The position numbers and the translations under genes were made by a program. Shown piece after piece: positions 35,781 through 44,769 of a DNA stretch of 64,000 nt. This DNA is from Rariglobus hedericola (GTDB taxonomy: Bacteria > Verrucomicrobiota > Verrucomicrobiia > Opitutales > Opitutaceae): contig NZ_VMBG01000001.1 of assembly GCF_007559335.1 (NCBI RefSeq), positions 2,294,001-2,358,000 on the forward strand. Reading direction: 5' to 3'. The notes below the pieces were generated by a model. The model did not search any database. It was not told the origin of the DNA and saw nothing but the letters and a program-made list of their open reading frames with translations. Position 1 is the first letter of the stretch. Each line of letters opens with the position of its first letter.

Positions 35781-36860
35781 ATGCCGTCCCGCTCCTCCGA
35801 GCCGAAACCCAGCAAGCGCCTCGAACTTTTTTTGCGCACCCGCGCCGTTGACGACGCCTGGCCCGTCGATCGTCCGCTGCCCACGACCCGCGAGCTGGCC
35901 AAACGCTTCAAGCTCTCCGCCGCCACCGCGTTTCGCACGCTCCAGGAGCTCTCCCGCGAAAACCTCTTCTGGCAGCACACCAGCGGACGCTTCTATCGCG
36001 CCGCCGCACGTCCGATGCTCGACCGCCCGCGTCCCGCCGCGTGCCTCATCCGCCGCCTGGAATTATGCAGCGCCCTCTACAGTGAATTGCTCGAGGGCAT
36101 CAGCGCCGGCTGCGGCGAAGCGCACCGCGCCATGCTGCTTTGGCACGACGACGTGCTCGTCAACCACGCCGACCCCGAGCGTCCGCCCGCCTTCGCAGGC
36201 GCTGACGCCCAACGCCTCCTCCTCAACAGCTTCCTCGAACGCCACGGCGACGATGCCGGCGGCTTTCTTCTCGATCACGTGTGGTCCGACGCCGTGCTAA
36301 AACGCGCCGGCGACCGCCTCGCGCCCGGCGTGCTTTTGTTTCGCAAAGCCCCCGCCGGCCTCCGCCTGTCCAATGTCCGCGCCGACTTCGACGCCGCCGC
36401 GACCCAGGCGCTCGCCCACCTGCTCGGCCGCGGCTTCACCCGCATCATCCCCGTCGAACCTTTCGCCGGAGATCCCGCCGTAACGGAATTTTTCAACGCC
36501 GTGGAAACCGCCGCCCGCGCCCTCGCCTGCTCCGATCGTATCGCTCCGTCCGTCCGCGCCGGCACACCCGAAGAAGCCGCCGCCCTCATTCGCTCGCTGC
36601 CGAAAACCACCCGCACCGCCCTGCTCATCCCCGAGGACCACGTCGCCGTGCGCCTGCACACACTCTTAAAAGAATCCGCCCGCGCCTGCCCCGTCGGCCT
36701 GCTCGCCGTGATGGGCACCGGCGTCAGCGCCCGCGCCGGACTCAGCCGGATCAGTTTCGATTTCCGCGCCATGGGCCGCGCCGCTGTCGGCCTGCTCGCG
36801 GAATCAAAATCGCGCAGCATCGCCTTTCCGCCCGTGCTCCATCACGGCGAAACCACCTGA
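35781..36860 (+). CDS. GntR-HTH / LacI-type sensor hybrid transcriptional regulator
   Basis: ATG 35781 is chosen because the ATG at 35727 would place the operator palindrome inside the coding region. The product has 359 residues. Its N-terminal winged helix (about 10-75) includes L-P-T-T-R-E-L-A-K-R-F-K-L-S and a wing with H-T-S-G-R-F-Y-R. The C-terminal half resembles a PBP-like sensor, ending with S-R-I-S-F-D-F-R-A-M-G-R-A-A-V-G-L-L. It is divergent from the sugar-activation operon, which it probably controls. Confidence 0.82.
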   Translation: MPSRSSEPKPSKRLELFLRTRAVDDAWPVDRPLPTTRELAKRFKLSAATAFRTLQELSRENLFWQHTSGRFYRAAARPMLDRPRPAACLIRRLELCSALYSELLEGISAGCGEAHRAMLLWHDDVLVNHADPERPPAFAGADAQRLLLNSFLERHGDDAGGFLLDHVWSDAVLKRAGDRLAPGVLLFRKAPAGLRLSNVRADFDAAATQALAHLLGRGFTRIIPVEPFAGDPAVTEFFNAVETAARALACSDRIAPSVRAGTPEEAAALIRSLPKTTRTALLIPEDHVAVRLHTLLKESARACPVGLLAVMGTGVSARAGLSRISFDFRAMGRAAVGLLAESKSRSIAFPPVLHHGETT

Positions 36861-37125
36861 TTTTCAGCCCCAGGATCGAAGCCGGACAACTGGATACAGA
36901 CCACGCTCCAGCTGGATTTTGCGCGTCACCCATCGTCGAAAATCGGGACTAAAACCCCGGTAATTCACGCGCGTAAAACACCTGCGCGCTCAAAATCGAT
37001 CAGCCCGCACTTAAGGCAATTTACTGGCCGCGCTCTCGCAAGTATCCAGCAATCGCACGTTCCGGAAAATTTTATCATATATAAAATTTAATATCATCAT
37101 CTTACAAAATCTCTGCGCCGTTTGC

Positions 37126-37137
37126 GTAACCACTTAC
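37126..37137. promoter_or_regulatory. LacI operator GTAACCACTTAC
   Basis: It fits GTAA-N4-TTAC. The left flank TTTGC is shared with the operator at 49913-49936. It lies 76 bp before the oxidoreductase start. Confidence 0.55.
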
Positions 37138-37148
37138 ATTTAAATCTT

Positions 37149-37160
37149 GTAACCGGTTAC
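37149..37160. promoter_or_regulatory. LacI operator GTAACCGGTTAC (perfect palindrome)
   Basis: This 12-bp perfect palindrome is 23 bp after the first site, about two helical turns. It lies 53 bp before the oxidoreductase start. It is probably bound by the LacI encoded at 38383 and/or its paralogue at 50030. Confidence 0.65.
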
Positions 37161-37213
37161 ATCGTTGGCCTTAGTCCTGCTAAACCTACCCCGTTCACGC
37201 TCAAAACAAGCTC

Positions 37214-38365
37214 ATGATTCGCCTCGGTCTCATCGGTATCGGTCAACGTCTCGCTCACATGGTGACGTGCTTCAAAGCCAGCGATCCCTCGCTGCGCATC
37301 GTCGGCGTCGTGGACCCCGACCGCGAAGGCGCCCTCGCCCGCCTCCCCGAGCCCGACCGCGCCCACGTTCGCTTCTTCGACAGCCTCGATGAATTGCTCC
37401 GCGAAGCCCGCCCGGACGCCCTCGCGATCGGCACCCGCTGCAATCTCCACACGCCCCTCGCCATCGCCGCCGCCGCGTCCGGCCTGCCCCTCTTTCTCGA
37501 AAAACCCGTCTCCGTTTCGTTCGCCCAGGCCCACGCCCTCGAGCAAGCCTTCGCCCGCTCCCGCTCCGAGGTCGTCGTGAGTTTCCCGCTCCGCGTTTCC
37601 CATCTCTGCCGCATGGTCAAAGCCCGCGTCGAAGCCGGCGAACTCGGCCGCCTCGAGCATCTCCTCGGCGTGAACTACGTCCCCTACGGCAACGTTTACT
37701 TCGACTCGTGGTATCGCGACTACGCGACGACCCAGGGCCTCTTCCTCCAGAAGGCCACACACGACTTCGACTACCTCACCTACCTCGCCGGCGCACCCAT
37801 CGTCCGCGTCGCCGCCATGGCGCAACAGGGCCGCGTCTTCCGCGACCGCTCCCTCGAACCCGCCGAAGGCGACGACACCCGCACCTACTTCGACAACATC
37901 GGCCGCCCCGAGACCGGCATGAACGAAGACGCCTCCAGCGCCCTCCTCGAATTCGCCAACGGTATCCACGGAGTCTATACACAGGTCTTCTACTCCAAGC
38001 ACGAAGCCCAGGCCCGCGGTGCCACGCTCAGCGGACGCCACGGCACACTCCGCTTCGACTGGTATCAAAACGAGCTCCGCCTCCACCCCCACGCCGAGGC
38101 CGCCACCGTCACCGACCGCCCCCCCGAGGGACTCAACCACTTCGGCGGCGACGGCGTGCTCGCCGAAAACTTCATCAACGTCATCCGCGGCCGCGCCGCC
38201 TCCGCCTCGCCGCTCTCCGCCGGACTCCAGAGCGTTTATGCCTGCCTCGCCGCCCGCGAAAGCGCCGCCACCGGCCGCTTTGTCGCCGTCCAGCAGGTCA
38301 CCGAACTCGCCCCCGCCTCCGAGATTCCCGCCGAGTCCCCCGAACCCGTCGCCGCCTCCGCCTGA
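37214..38365 (+). CDS. Gfo/Idh/MocA family oxidoreductase
   Basis: The 383-residue protein has an N-terminal Rossmann fold (L-G-L-I-G-I-G-Q-R-L and V-V-D-P-D-R), the family signature L-F-L-E-K-P-V near residue 97 and a C-terminal alpha/beta domain with A-T-H-D-F-D-Y-L-T-Y containing the probable catalytic His. Such enzymes oxidise or reduce sugars, inositols or amino sugars with NAD(P), and some cleave glycosides. It is the first gene behind the double operator and is followed after 17 bp by a frameshifted lacI gene. Confidence 0.88.
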   Translation: MIRLGLIGIGQRLAHMVTCFKASDPSLRIVGVVDPDREGALARLPEPDRAHVRFFDSLDELLREARPDALAIGTRCNLHTPLAIAAAASGLPLFLEKPVSVSFAQAHALEQAFARSRSEVVVSFPLRVSHLCRMVKARVEAGELGRLEHLLGVNYVPYGNVYFDSWYRDYATTQGLFLQKATHDFDYLTYLAGAPIVRVAAMAQQGRVFRDRSLEPAEGDDTRTYFDNIGRPETGMNEDASSALLEFANGIHGVYTQVFYSKHEAQARGATLSGRHGTLRFDWYQNELRLHPHAEAATVTDRPPEGLNHFGGDGVLAENFINVIRGRAASASPLSAGLQSVYACLAARESAATGRFVAVQQVTELAPASEIPAESPEPVAASA

Positions 38366-38382
38366 GCCATCCGCCACCCACC

Positions 38383-39404
38383 ATGGATATCCGCACGTTC
38401 TCCTCCCTCATCGGCGTCTCCACCGCCACCGTCTCGCGCGCCTTCTCCGGCCGCGGTGTCGTCGGTGCCGCCACCCGGGAGCACGTGCTCAGCGAAGCCC
38501 GCCGCCTCAACTTCAGCCCCAACGTCCTCGCCGCCGCCTCTCCATGCAATCCAGCGGCGTGCTCGGCCTGTATTATAGTTTCGGCGACGAAGCCATTTTC
38601 GACTACTACAACATGGAGCTCGCGCAAGAGGTCGCCAAAGCCGCCGCATCCGCCGGCTTCGGACTCCACCTCGAACTCGCCCCGCGCCGCACGCCCGTCC
38701 CCACCGACCCCGCCGCGCAACTCGCCGCCCTCGCCGCCGGCAAAGCCATCGACGGCGTCGTCGTGGTCTCTGACGGACACGACAGCGCCCGCCACCTCCT
38801 CGCCCAACTCAAAGGCACGCCCGCCGTCATCCTCACCGGCGAACTCCACGCCGGCCTCGATTGCCTCGCGCAGGTCGTCATCGATTTCGAACCCGGCGTG
38901 CGCGCCGCCGTCGATCACCTCGTCGCCCAGGGACACCGCAACATCGGCTTCGTCCGCGGACTCGGCGACACCGCCAAACTCTCCGCCCTGCAAAAAGCCC
39001 TCGCCGCCCACGGCCTCAAGCCCGCCGACATCGCCATGCGCACCGGCCACAAAACCTTTGCCGACGGCCAGCGCGCCTTCGCCGAACTCCGCGCCGCCGG
39101 TGTCACCGCCGCGATCTGCGCGACCGACATCCTCGCCCTCGGCGCGATCCACGGCGCATCCGCCGCCGGCGTGAAATTGCCACAGGAATTTTCCATCATC
39201 GGCATCGACGACCTTGCCATCGCCGAACACTCGGTCCCCACGCTGTCGAGCATCGGCGTTCCCCGCGCAACGCTCGCCCGTGAAGCCATCGCCGCGCTCA
39301 CGACCGCACTGCGCAAACCAGCCGAAGACGAGACTGCACCGACCGTGCTCCCCGTCTCAACCTACTTCATCCCCCGCGAATCCAGCGGGCCCATTTCCGC
39401 CTGA
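38383..39404 (+). pseudogene. LacI family regulator with an apparent frameshift
   Basis: The N-terminal HTH (starting M-D-I-R-T-F-S-S-L-I, with V-S-T-A-T-V-S-R-A-F-S-G-R-G) reads from ATG 38383 in one frame as far as P-N-V-L-A. The rest (R-R-L-S-M-Q-S-S-G-V-L-G-L-Y-Y-S-F onward, a full PBP-like sensor) reads in another frame to 39404. Comparison with the intact paralogue at 50030 places the break at 38530-38537 within GCCGCCGCC; one extra base there would restore the frame. It may be a real mutation, a sequencing error or programmed slippage. Both halves are otherwise well conserved. It lies 17 bp after the oxidoreductase. Confidence 0.8.
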
Positions 39405-39439
39405 GAACATTCAACGTCAGCTTCAAAACAACACACATC

Positions 39440-40090
39440 ATGAACACGCTCCACCGCCTGCTCGCCCTCCCGGTCCTCGCCCTGACCGTTGCCACCGCTA
39501 ACGCCGGAACATTCGCCGAGATCAACTTGGTTGATAACAGCCTTGCCGACTGGACCGGCATTGTTGCGTCCGCCACCAACACCGGCGCTGGACCGGTAGA
39601 CCAAATCTTCGTGTCCAACAACGACACGCGCCTTTTTATCCTCATCACATTTAAGACAAACACCAATATTCTGACGGACGGCTTTCGTCTGAACATCGAT
39701 AGCGATGGTAATGCAAACACCGGTTTCCACACTTACGGAACACCGAGCATAGGCTCGGAGGTTCTTTTTGAAGGAGACACCGCTTATCGCCAGGCAGACG
39801 GAGTGTATAGCACCGGAACATCGGCGCCTTTTTCCTTGCTCATCGGGCCTTACAACCAAGCCGTCGCCGCGCTTGAGTTCGGCATCGTCCGCACAGCCAT
39901 GGTCGATAGCACGCCGATCTTCCAAAGTGGCACAATCAACTTGGCGACTTATTTTGAATCGCCCGGCAGCTCCTCACTCATCGGGCCGATCAACTACACC
40001 TTCGCCTCCGCCGTCCCCGAGCCCTCCACCTACGCAGCTCTCGCGGGCATGGGCGTCCTCACACTCGCCTTCTTCCGCCGCCGCCGCTAA
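39440..40090 (+). CDS. PEP-CTERM sorting-domain protein
   Basis: The 216-residue protein has a signal peptide ending A-N-A-G-T. The mature part resembles a small beta-sandwich: F-V-S-N-N-D-T-R-L-F-I-L-I-T and L-N-I-D-S-D-G-N-A-N-T-G-F recall DOMON/CBM9-like domains. It ends V-P-E-P-S-T-Y, a hydrophobic stretch and F-F-R-R-R-R. The calcium-like D-S-D-G-N motif hints at a metal-supported ligand-binding fold. It follows the lacI pseudogene by 35 bp and precedes a pseudopilin gene. Confidence 0.85.
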   Translation: MNTLHRLLALPVLALTVATANAGTFAEINLVDNSLADWTGIVASATNTGAGPVDQIFVSNNDTRLFILITFKTNTNILTDGFRLNIDSDGNANTGFHTYGTPSIGSEVLFEGDTAYRQADGVYSTGTSAPFSLLIGPYNQAVAALEFGIVRTAMVDSTPIFQSGTINLATYFESPGSSSLIGPINYTFASAVPEPSTYAALAGMGVLTLAFFRRRR

Positions 40091-40141
40091 ACCCTGAAGC
40101 CGTCGGGCGTTTTCCACCAACCGCAACTCATCGCACACGTC

Positions 40142-40807
40142 ATGAACCACTCGTTCTCACGTCGGCGCCCCTCCGGCTTCACTCTCATCGAATTGCTCAC
40201 GGTCATCGCCATCATCGGCGTGCTCGCAGGCATCATCTTCGCCGTCCTCGGCAACATCCGTCGCAGCGCCCAGCAAACCCAGTCGCTGTCCAAGCTTCGC
40301 AACATCGGTTCCGCCGCCTTGGTCTACGCGAGCGAACACCGCGGCGGCCTTCCCGTGTGGCACAATTACACCACGGGCACCTACTGGTGGCGCACGCTTC
40401 AGCCCTATATCGGCGAAGACCTCGAAGCCTTCCACAGCCCGGCCCACACCGGCTTCGACCCGTCGACTCCGGATCGTTTCACCGAGACCATGTCCTACGG
40501 GTGGAACTACGCCGTCAGCGGCCGCCACGTGGGCGACCCCAACCGTGGCAGCAACCACTCGCTGATCGTTAACGATTTCCCTAATCCCACCAAGGTCCTC
40601 ATCGCCGCGGAAGCCCAGGAATCCGCCTACGGTTTCATCGCCGCGGACACACCTCCCGCCCAAGGCCGCTACGGTGAAAATGTCCCCTCCGTCTTCCTCG
40701 ATGGGCATGTCGATAGCCGTCCCTACTCCGAGTTTCTACAGACCGCACCCTGGTTCGTCGGCCCCAAAGAAGTCCCCCCCTACATTCCCACTCCGTCTCC
40801 CCAATGA
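40142..40807 (+). CDS. Prepilin-type (pseudopilin-like) protein
   Basis: The 221-residue protein has a short basic leader and P-S-G-F-T-L-I-E-L-L-T-V-I-A-I-I-G-V, the prepilin cleavage/methylation motif and helix. K-L-R-N-I-G-S-A-A-L-V-Y-A and the late V-F-L-D-G-H-V-D follow as in the pseudopilin at 28674. The stop overlaps the start of the GH114-like gene (ATGA at 40804-40807), so the two are translationally coupled. Coupling of a pilin-like protein to a glycan hydrolase is unusual. Confidence 0.88.
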   Translation: MNHSFSRRRPSGFTLIELLTVIAIIGVLAGIIFAVLGNIRRSAQQTQSLSKLRNIGSAALVYASEHRGGLPVWHNYTTGTYWWRTLQPYIGEDLEAFHSPAHTGFDPSTPDRFTETMSYGWNYAVSGRHVGDPNRGSNHSLIVNDFPNPTKVLIAAEAQESAYGFIAADTPPAQGRYGENVPSVFLDGHVDSRPYSEFLQTAPWFVGPKEVPPYIPTPSPQ

Positions 40808-42726
40808 AACCGACCTTTCTGCTTTTCCTCGCCCTCCTCTGCGCCACCGTCTCCGCCCAAGCCCAGCCCTTCACCCAGCCCGCCGCCGCAACGACCGCCC
40901 CTGAAGGCACCGGCCTCATCGCCGCCAACGCAGCCGTCGCCAACGGCATCCTCACCCTCAGCCTCAAATCCAAGGGCGGCGAATTTACTGCCTGGACCCA
41001 TGTCTTCATCGATGTCGGTCCCGCCGCCAAACCGTCCTACAACCACACCTCCGGAAAACCCGCCGGCAACGGCCTCGAAATCCTCCTCGAGGGTTCGCAG
41101 GCCTACCGGTTCAACAGCGATGATCCCCACGTCTGGTCCTGGACCCCGCTCGCCGGCGTCACCGTCGAACGCACCGTCACCGGCGACACGCTCACCCTCA
41201 AAACCGCCCTCGCCCCCCTCGGCCTGCCCTCCGGCGGCACGGTGAAAATCTTCGCCGCCACCTACACAGAGAACTACGCCGACACCCTCGACACGATCCC
41301 ACGCGACACGCGTTCCTGGACCTTCACCGTTCCTAAATACAACGCCCCGCTCCCCGGTGCCAAAACCACCTCCGCCGTCACACCCCTGCCCGCCCGCACC
41401 GACGCCCGCACCGCCTTCAAAAAAATCCAGTCTTACTCCTGCTTCTACGGCCCGGGCCGCACCACCGACCTCCTCACCCGCGACGCCGCCATCATCGAAA
41501 CCCGCGCCCAATCCGTCGCCGAAGTGAACGCCCTCCGCGCCGCCGGACGCCTCGCGATCGGCTACATCTCCATCGGCGAAGACTCCGAACTGCGCACCGG
41601 CGACACCAAAGGCCCCGGCGGCTACGACTCCGCCTACTTCGATCGCAACGCCGACAATCTCCCCGACAAAAACGAAACCTGGAACTCCTACTTCGCCAAC
41701 GCCGCCTCCCCCGCCTGGCGCGCGCACTTCCTCGCCCGCGCCGACGAGATCATCAAGTCCCACGGCGTGGACGGCTTCTTCCTCGATACCGTCGAAACCT
41801 CCCTCAGCTACCGCGACTCCTTCCCCGCGATGGTCTCGCTCATCCGCGAGCTCCGCGCCCGCCACCCCGCCGCCGTCATCGTCCTCAACCGCGGCTGGGA
41901 CCTCCTCCCCGACCTCGGCGCCACACCCGACGGCATCATGTTCGAAAGCTTCACCCTCAGCTACGACTTCGCCGAGAAACGCTACGTCACCATGCGCCCC
42001 TCCGCCTGGGACCACGGGCTCGAGGTCTGGCAAACCCTCATCCACCCCGCGCAAAAGAAGCATGGCCTCGTCGCCCTCGCGCTCGACTACGCTCCCGCTG
42101 CCGACAGTCCCGAGATCGCCCTCGCCTACGACCGCGCCGCCACGCTCGGCATGATCCCCTGCGTCACGTCCATCATGCTCGATGCGTTCTACGACATCGC
42201 TTACCAAGGCCGCACCGACGCCCGCTGGCTCTCCCCCGCCGAGACCGCCGACACCCGTATCGTAACCTTGGATACCGAGCGCAACGGCTTCCCCGCCGGC
42301 ACCCGCGTCACCCCGAGCTCCAACTACGCCGACTACACCGTCGCCGCCGTGATCGACGGCGTCGCCGACAAAGACTCTCTCGGCTGGCGCGACCGCGCGT
42401 GGGCCTCCACCGAAAGCCGCACCGAGCACTCCCTTGAGTTCACCTTCCCGCCCGTCGCCTCCGCCACCGGCGTGACCATCGACTGGGCCCGCGACAACGG
42501 CCGCGCCTTTCCCGCCCGCGCCTTCCGCGTCGAAGTCCGCCCCGCCGGCCCCGACGCCACCGCCTGGACGCGCATCGCTCAAGTAAAGGACAACACCGTC
42601 GGCCGCAGCCTCATCACCTTCGATCCCGCCACGATCACCGCCCTGCGCATCGTCCAATCCGTCGCCGGCGGCGCCTCCGACCGCCCCAATCTGATGTGGG
42701 TCCAGCAAGTCAGCCTCGTTCGCTAA
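40804..42726 (+). CDS. Secreted GH114-like (endo-alpha-1,4-polygalactosaminidase-type) hydrolase
   Basis: The 640-residue protein has a signal peptide ending S-A-Q-A-Q. An N-terminal beta domain (about 25-180) precedes a TIM barrel (about 195-470) with I-G-Y-I-S-I-G-E-D-S, H-G-V-D-G-F-F-L-D-T-V-E-T and I-V-L-N-R-G-W-D, as in GH114/TM1410-like proteins. The Asp and Glu in these strands are catalytic candidates. The last 140 residues form a discoidin-like module that is clearly related to the C-terminus of the protein at 46261-49914. GH114 founders cleave galactosaminogalactan-type polymers; the substrate here is inferred only. Confidence 0.65.
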   Translation: MKPTFLLFLALLCATVSAQAQPFTQPAAATTAPEGTGLIAANAAVANGILTLSLKSKGGEFTAWTHVFIDVGPAAKPSYNHTSGKPAGNGLEILLEGSQAYRFNSDDPHVWSWTPLAGVTVERTVTGDTLTLKTALAPLGLPSGGTVKIFAATYTENYADTLDTIPRDTRSWTFTVPKYNAPLPGAKTTSAVTPLPARTDARTAFKKIQSYSCFYGPGRTTDLLTRDAAIIETRAQSVAEVNALRAAGRLAIGYISIGEDSELRTGDTKGPGGYDSAYFDRNADNLPDKNETWNSYFANAASPAWRAHFLARADEIIKSHGVDGFFLDTVETSLSYRDSFPAMVSLIRELRARHPAAVIVLNRGWDLLPDLGATPDGIMFESFTLSYDFAEKRYVTMRPSAWDHGLEVWQTLIHPAQKKHGLVALALDYAPAADSPEIALAYDRAATLGMIPCVTSIMLDAFYDIAYQGRTDARWLSPAETADTRIVTLDTERNGFPAGTRVTPSSNYADYTVAAVIDGVADKDSLGWRDRAWASTESRTEHSLEFTFPPVASATGVTIDWARDNGRAFPARAFRVEVRPAGPDATAWTRIAQVKDNTVGRSLITFDPATITALRIVQSVAGGASDRPNLMWVQQVSLVR

Positions 42727-42745
42727 CTGCCCCTCCGGCTACGTC

Positions 42746-42795
42746 AGTCCGTCTGTTCTCCGTCTTCTGCTCTCCGCCCTCCGTATTCCGCCCCC
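42746..42795. repeat. CT-rich TCTGT/TCCGT imperfect repeat (copy 3)
   Basis: The tract runs from TCCGTCTGTTCTCCG to CCTCCGTATTCCGCC directly up to the symporter start codon, and it matches copy 1 (1043-1092) in order of units (TCCGTCTGTTCTC at the start, GTATTCCG later). Confidence 0.6.
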
Positions 42796-44769
42796 GTGCA
42801 CACCCTCGACTGGCTCATCCTCGCCGTCTCCCTCTCCGCGCTGCTGATCGTCTGCGCACGCGCCGGCCGCCACATGAAAGGCGTGTCCGACTACCTCGTC
42901 GCCAGCCGCTGCGCCGGCCGCTACCTGCTCACGCTCTCCGAGGGCGCCGCCGGTCTCGGCGCCATCACCATCGTCGGCACCTTTGAAATCTTTTTTAACG
43001 CCGGCTTCGTCCCGCTCTGGTGGGGCTACTTCCTCGCCCCGCTCGGCCTCTTCATCGCCCTGAGCGGCTTCGTCATCTACCGCTACCGGCAGACGCGTGC
43101 CATGACGATGGCCCAATTCATCGAGATGCGTTACTCGCGCAAATTCCGCCTCTTCTTCGGCGCGCTCACGTTTGTCTCCGGCGTCATCAACTACGGCATC
43201 TTCCCCGCCGTCACCGTCCGCTGCTTCATGCAGTTCTGCGGAATCCCCGCCACGCTCGCCCTCGGCGGCGTCGACATCCCGATGTTCCCCGCCCTCATGG
43301 CACTCGAACTGGGCCTCGCCCTCGGCCTGGTCTGGATCGGCGGACAAATCACGATCCTCATCTCCGACTTCCTGCAGGCCGCCTTCTGCATGATCGTGTT
43401 CATCATTCTCATGGTGTTCTTCCTCTGGCTGATGCCGTGGGGCGACTTGCTTACCGGTCTCGCCGCCGCACCCGCCGGTGCCTCGATGGTGCATCCGTTC
43501 AAGACCGGCAACTCCGCCGACTTCAACACCGCTTACTACCTCATCGGCGCCTTCATGGTGGTTTACACCACCCGCGCCTGGCAGGGCACCTCCGGCTACA
43601 ACGCCTCCGCCCGCTCCCCCCACGAAGCCCGCATGGCCGGCATCCTGGCCAACTGGCGCTCAATGGGCCAGAACCTCGCGCTCCTGCTCATGCCGCTCTG
43701 CGTTTACGCCGTGCTGCACAACCCCGCCTTCGCCTCGCAGGCCGCCGAGATCCAGGCGCTCCTCGCCAACATCTCCGATCCCGTCACCCGCGCGCAACTC
43801 ACCGTCCCCGCCGGCCTCACCGTGCTGCTGCCCGTCGGCTTCCTCGGACTCCTCGCGACCGTGCTCGTCGCCGCCGCCCTCAGCACCGACAACGCCTACC
43901 TCCACTCGTGGGGCAGCATCTTCATCCAGGACATCGTTCTCCCCCTGCGCAAAAAACCGCTCGAGCCCGTGCAACACGTCCGCTGGCTCCGCCGCTCCTC
44001 GCTCGGCGTCGCGCTCTTCGCCTTCGCCTTCAGTCTCCTGTTCCCGCTGAAAGACTACGTCTTCATGTTCTTCGACATCACCGGCGCCATCTTCCTCGGC
44101 GGCGCCGGCGCCGCCATCATCGGCGGACTCTACTGGCGCCGCGGCAGCACCGCCGCCGCGTGGTCGGCCATGATCACCGGCGGTGTGCTTTCCACCGGCG
44201 GACTCGCCGTGCAAAGCGCCTGGCCCTCCTACCTTTCCCCGTGGCTGCAACACCTGTTCACCGACAACGCCTGGCTCCTCACCCACGCCGCCAAATTCCC
44301 CTTCAACGGCCGCGAAATCATGTTCGGTGCCATGCTCACCGCGTTGCTCGTCTATGTGATCGTCTCCCTCTGCGGGCGCACCCGTTTCGACCTCGAAACC
44401 ATGCTCGGCCGCGAAGCCCGCGTCGCCCACGACCCGCTCGCCGCCCCGCGCTTCGGCTGGCGCGAACGCCTCGCCGAAACCCTCGGCAGCGGTCCCGAAT
44501 TCACGCGCGGCGACCGCTTCATCTGCCGCGGCACGCTTGTGTGGACGCTCGCCTGGTGGCTCATCTTCGTCATCGGCACCCTCTACAATCTCGCTGTCGA
44601 CGTGCCCGACTCCTCCTGGGCATCCTTCTGGAAATGGAACATCTGGATCAGCATCCCCATCGGCATCGGCGCAACCGTGTGGTTCCTCCTCGGCGGCATC
44701 CGTGACTTCCGCCAGATGTTCATCGACCTCCGCGCCCCCCGCACCGTCACCGCCGAAGATGGCCGTTAA
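42796..44769 (+). CDS. Sodium:solute symporter (SSS) family transporter
   Basis: GTG 42796 gives a 657-residue membrane protein with about 13-14 hydrophobic segments. The early part (W-L-I-L-A-V-S-L-S-A-L-L, then G-V-S-D-Y-L-V-A-S-R) and S-E-G-A-A-G-L-G-A-I-T-I-V-G-T match the SSS start, where the bound sodium is coordinated near TM1. Such proteins import sugars, sialic acid, amino acids or other solutes with Na+. Its place between a GH114-like hydrolase and a beta-helix protein suggests uptake of the released sugar. The stop lies 11 bp inside the next gene. Confidence 0.9.
   Translation: MHTLDWLILAVSLSALLIVCARAGRHMKGVSDYLVASRCAGRYLLTLSEGAAGLGAITIVGTFEIFFNAGFVPLWWGYFLAPLGLFIALSGFVIYRYRQTRAMTMAQFIEMRYSRKFRLFFGALTFVSGVINYGIFPAVTVRCFMQFCGIPATLALGGVDIPMFPALMALELGLALGLVWIGGQITILISDFLQAAFCMIVFIILMVFFLWLMPWGDLLTGLAAAPAGASMVHPFKTGNSADFNTAYYLIGAFMVVYTTRAWQGTSGYNASARSPHEARMAGILANWRSMGQNLALLLMPLCVYAVLHNPAFASQAAEIQALLANISDPVTRAQLTVPAGLTVLLPVGFLGLLATVLVAAALSTDNAYLHSWGSIFIQDIVLPLRKKPLEPVQHVRWLRRSSLGVALFAFAFSLLFPLKDYVFMFFDITGAIFLGGAGAAIIGGLYWRRGSTAAAWSAMITGGVLSTGGLAVQSAWPSYLSPWLQHLFTDNAWLLTHAAKFPFNGREIMFGAMLTALLVYVIVSLCGRTRFDLETMLGREARVAHDPLAAPRFGWRERLAETLGSGPEFTRGDRFICRGTLVWTLAWWLIFVIGTLYNLAVDVPDSSWASFWKWNIWISIPIGIGATVWFLLGGIRDFRQMFIDLRAPRTVTAEDGR

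Larger units (their letters stand above)
36861..37213. other. Intergenic region with AT-rich promoter segment and two operators
   Basis: No convincing gene is present. The first part has no clear structure. From about 37065 it is AT-rich and it ends with two GTAA-N4-TTAC sites (37126-37137 and 37149-37160) before the Gfo/Idh gene. This is most likely the promoter of the 37.2-46.1 kb gene run. Confidence 0.55.

Noticed and set aside
37708-39174. 488-residue frame that would contain the LacI HTH
   Set aside because: Upstream part is an out-of-frame shadow of the oxidoreductase; only its middle part from 38383 is real, as the first half of the frameshifted lacI.
40780-42708. 642-residue minus-strand reading frame
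   Set aside because: Gly/Val/Ala/Glu-rich low-complexity shadow of the GH114-like gene on the other strand, without domains or start context.
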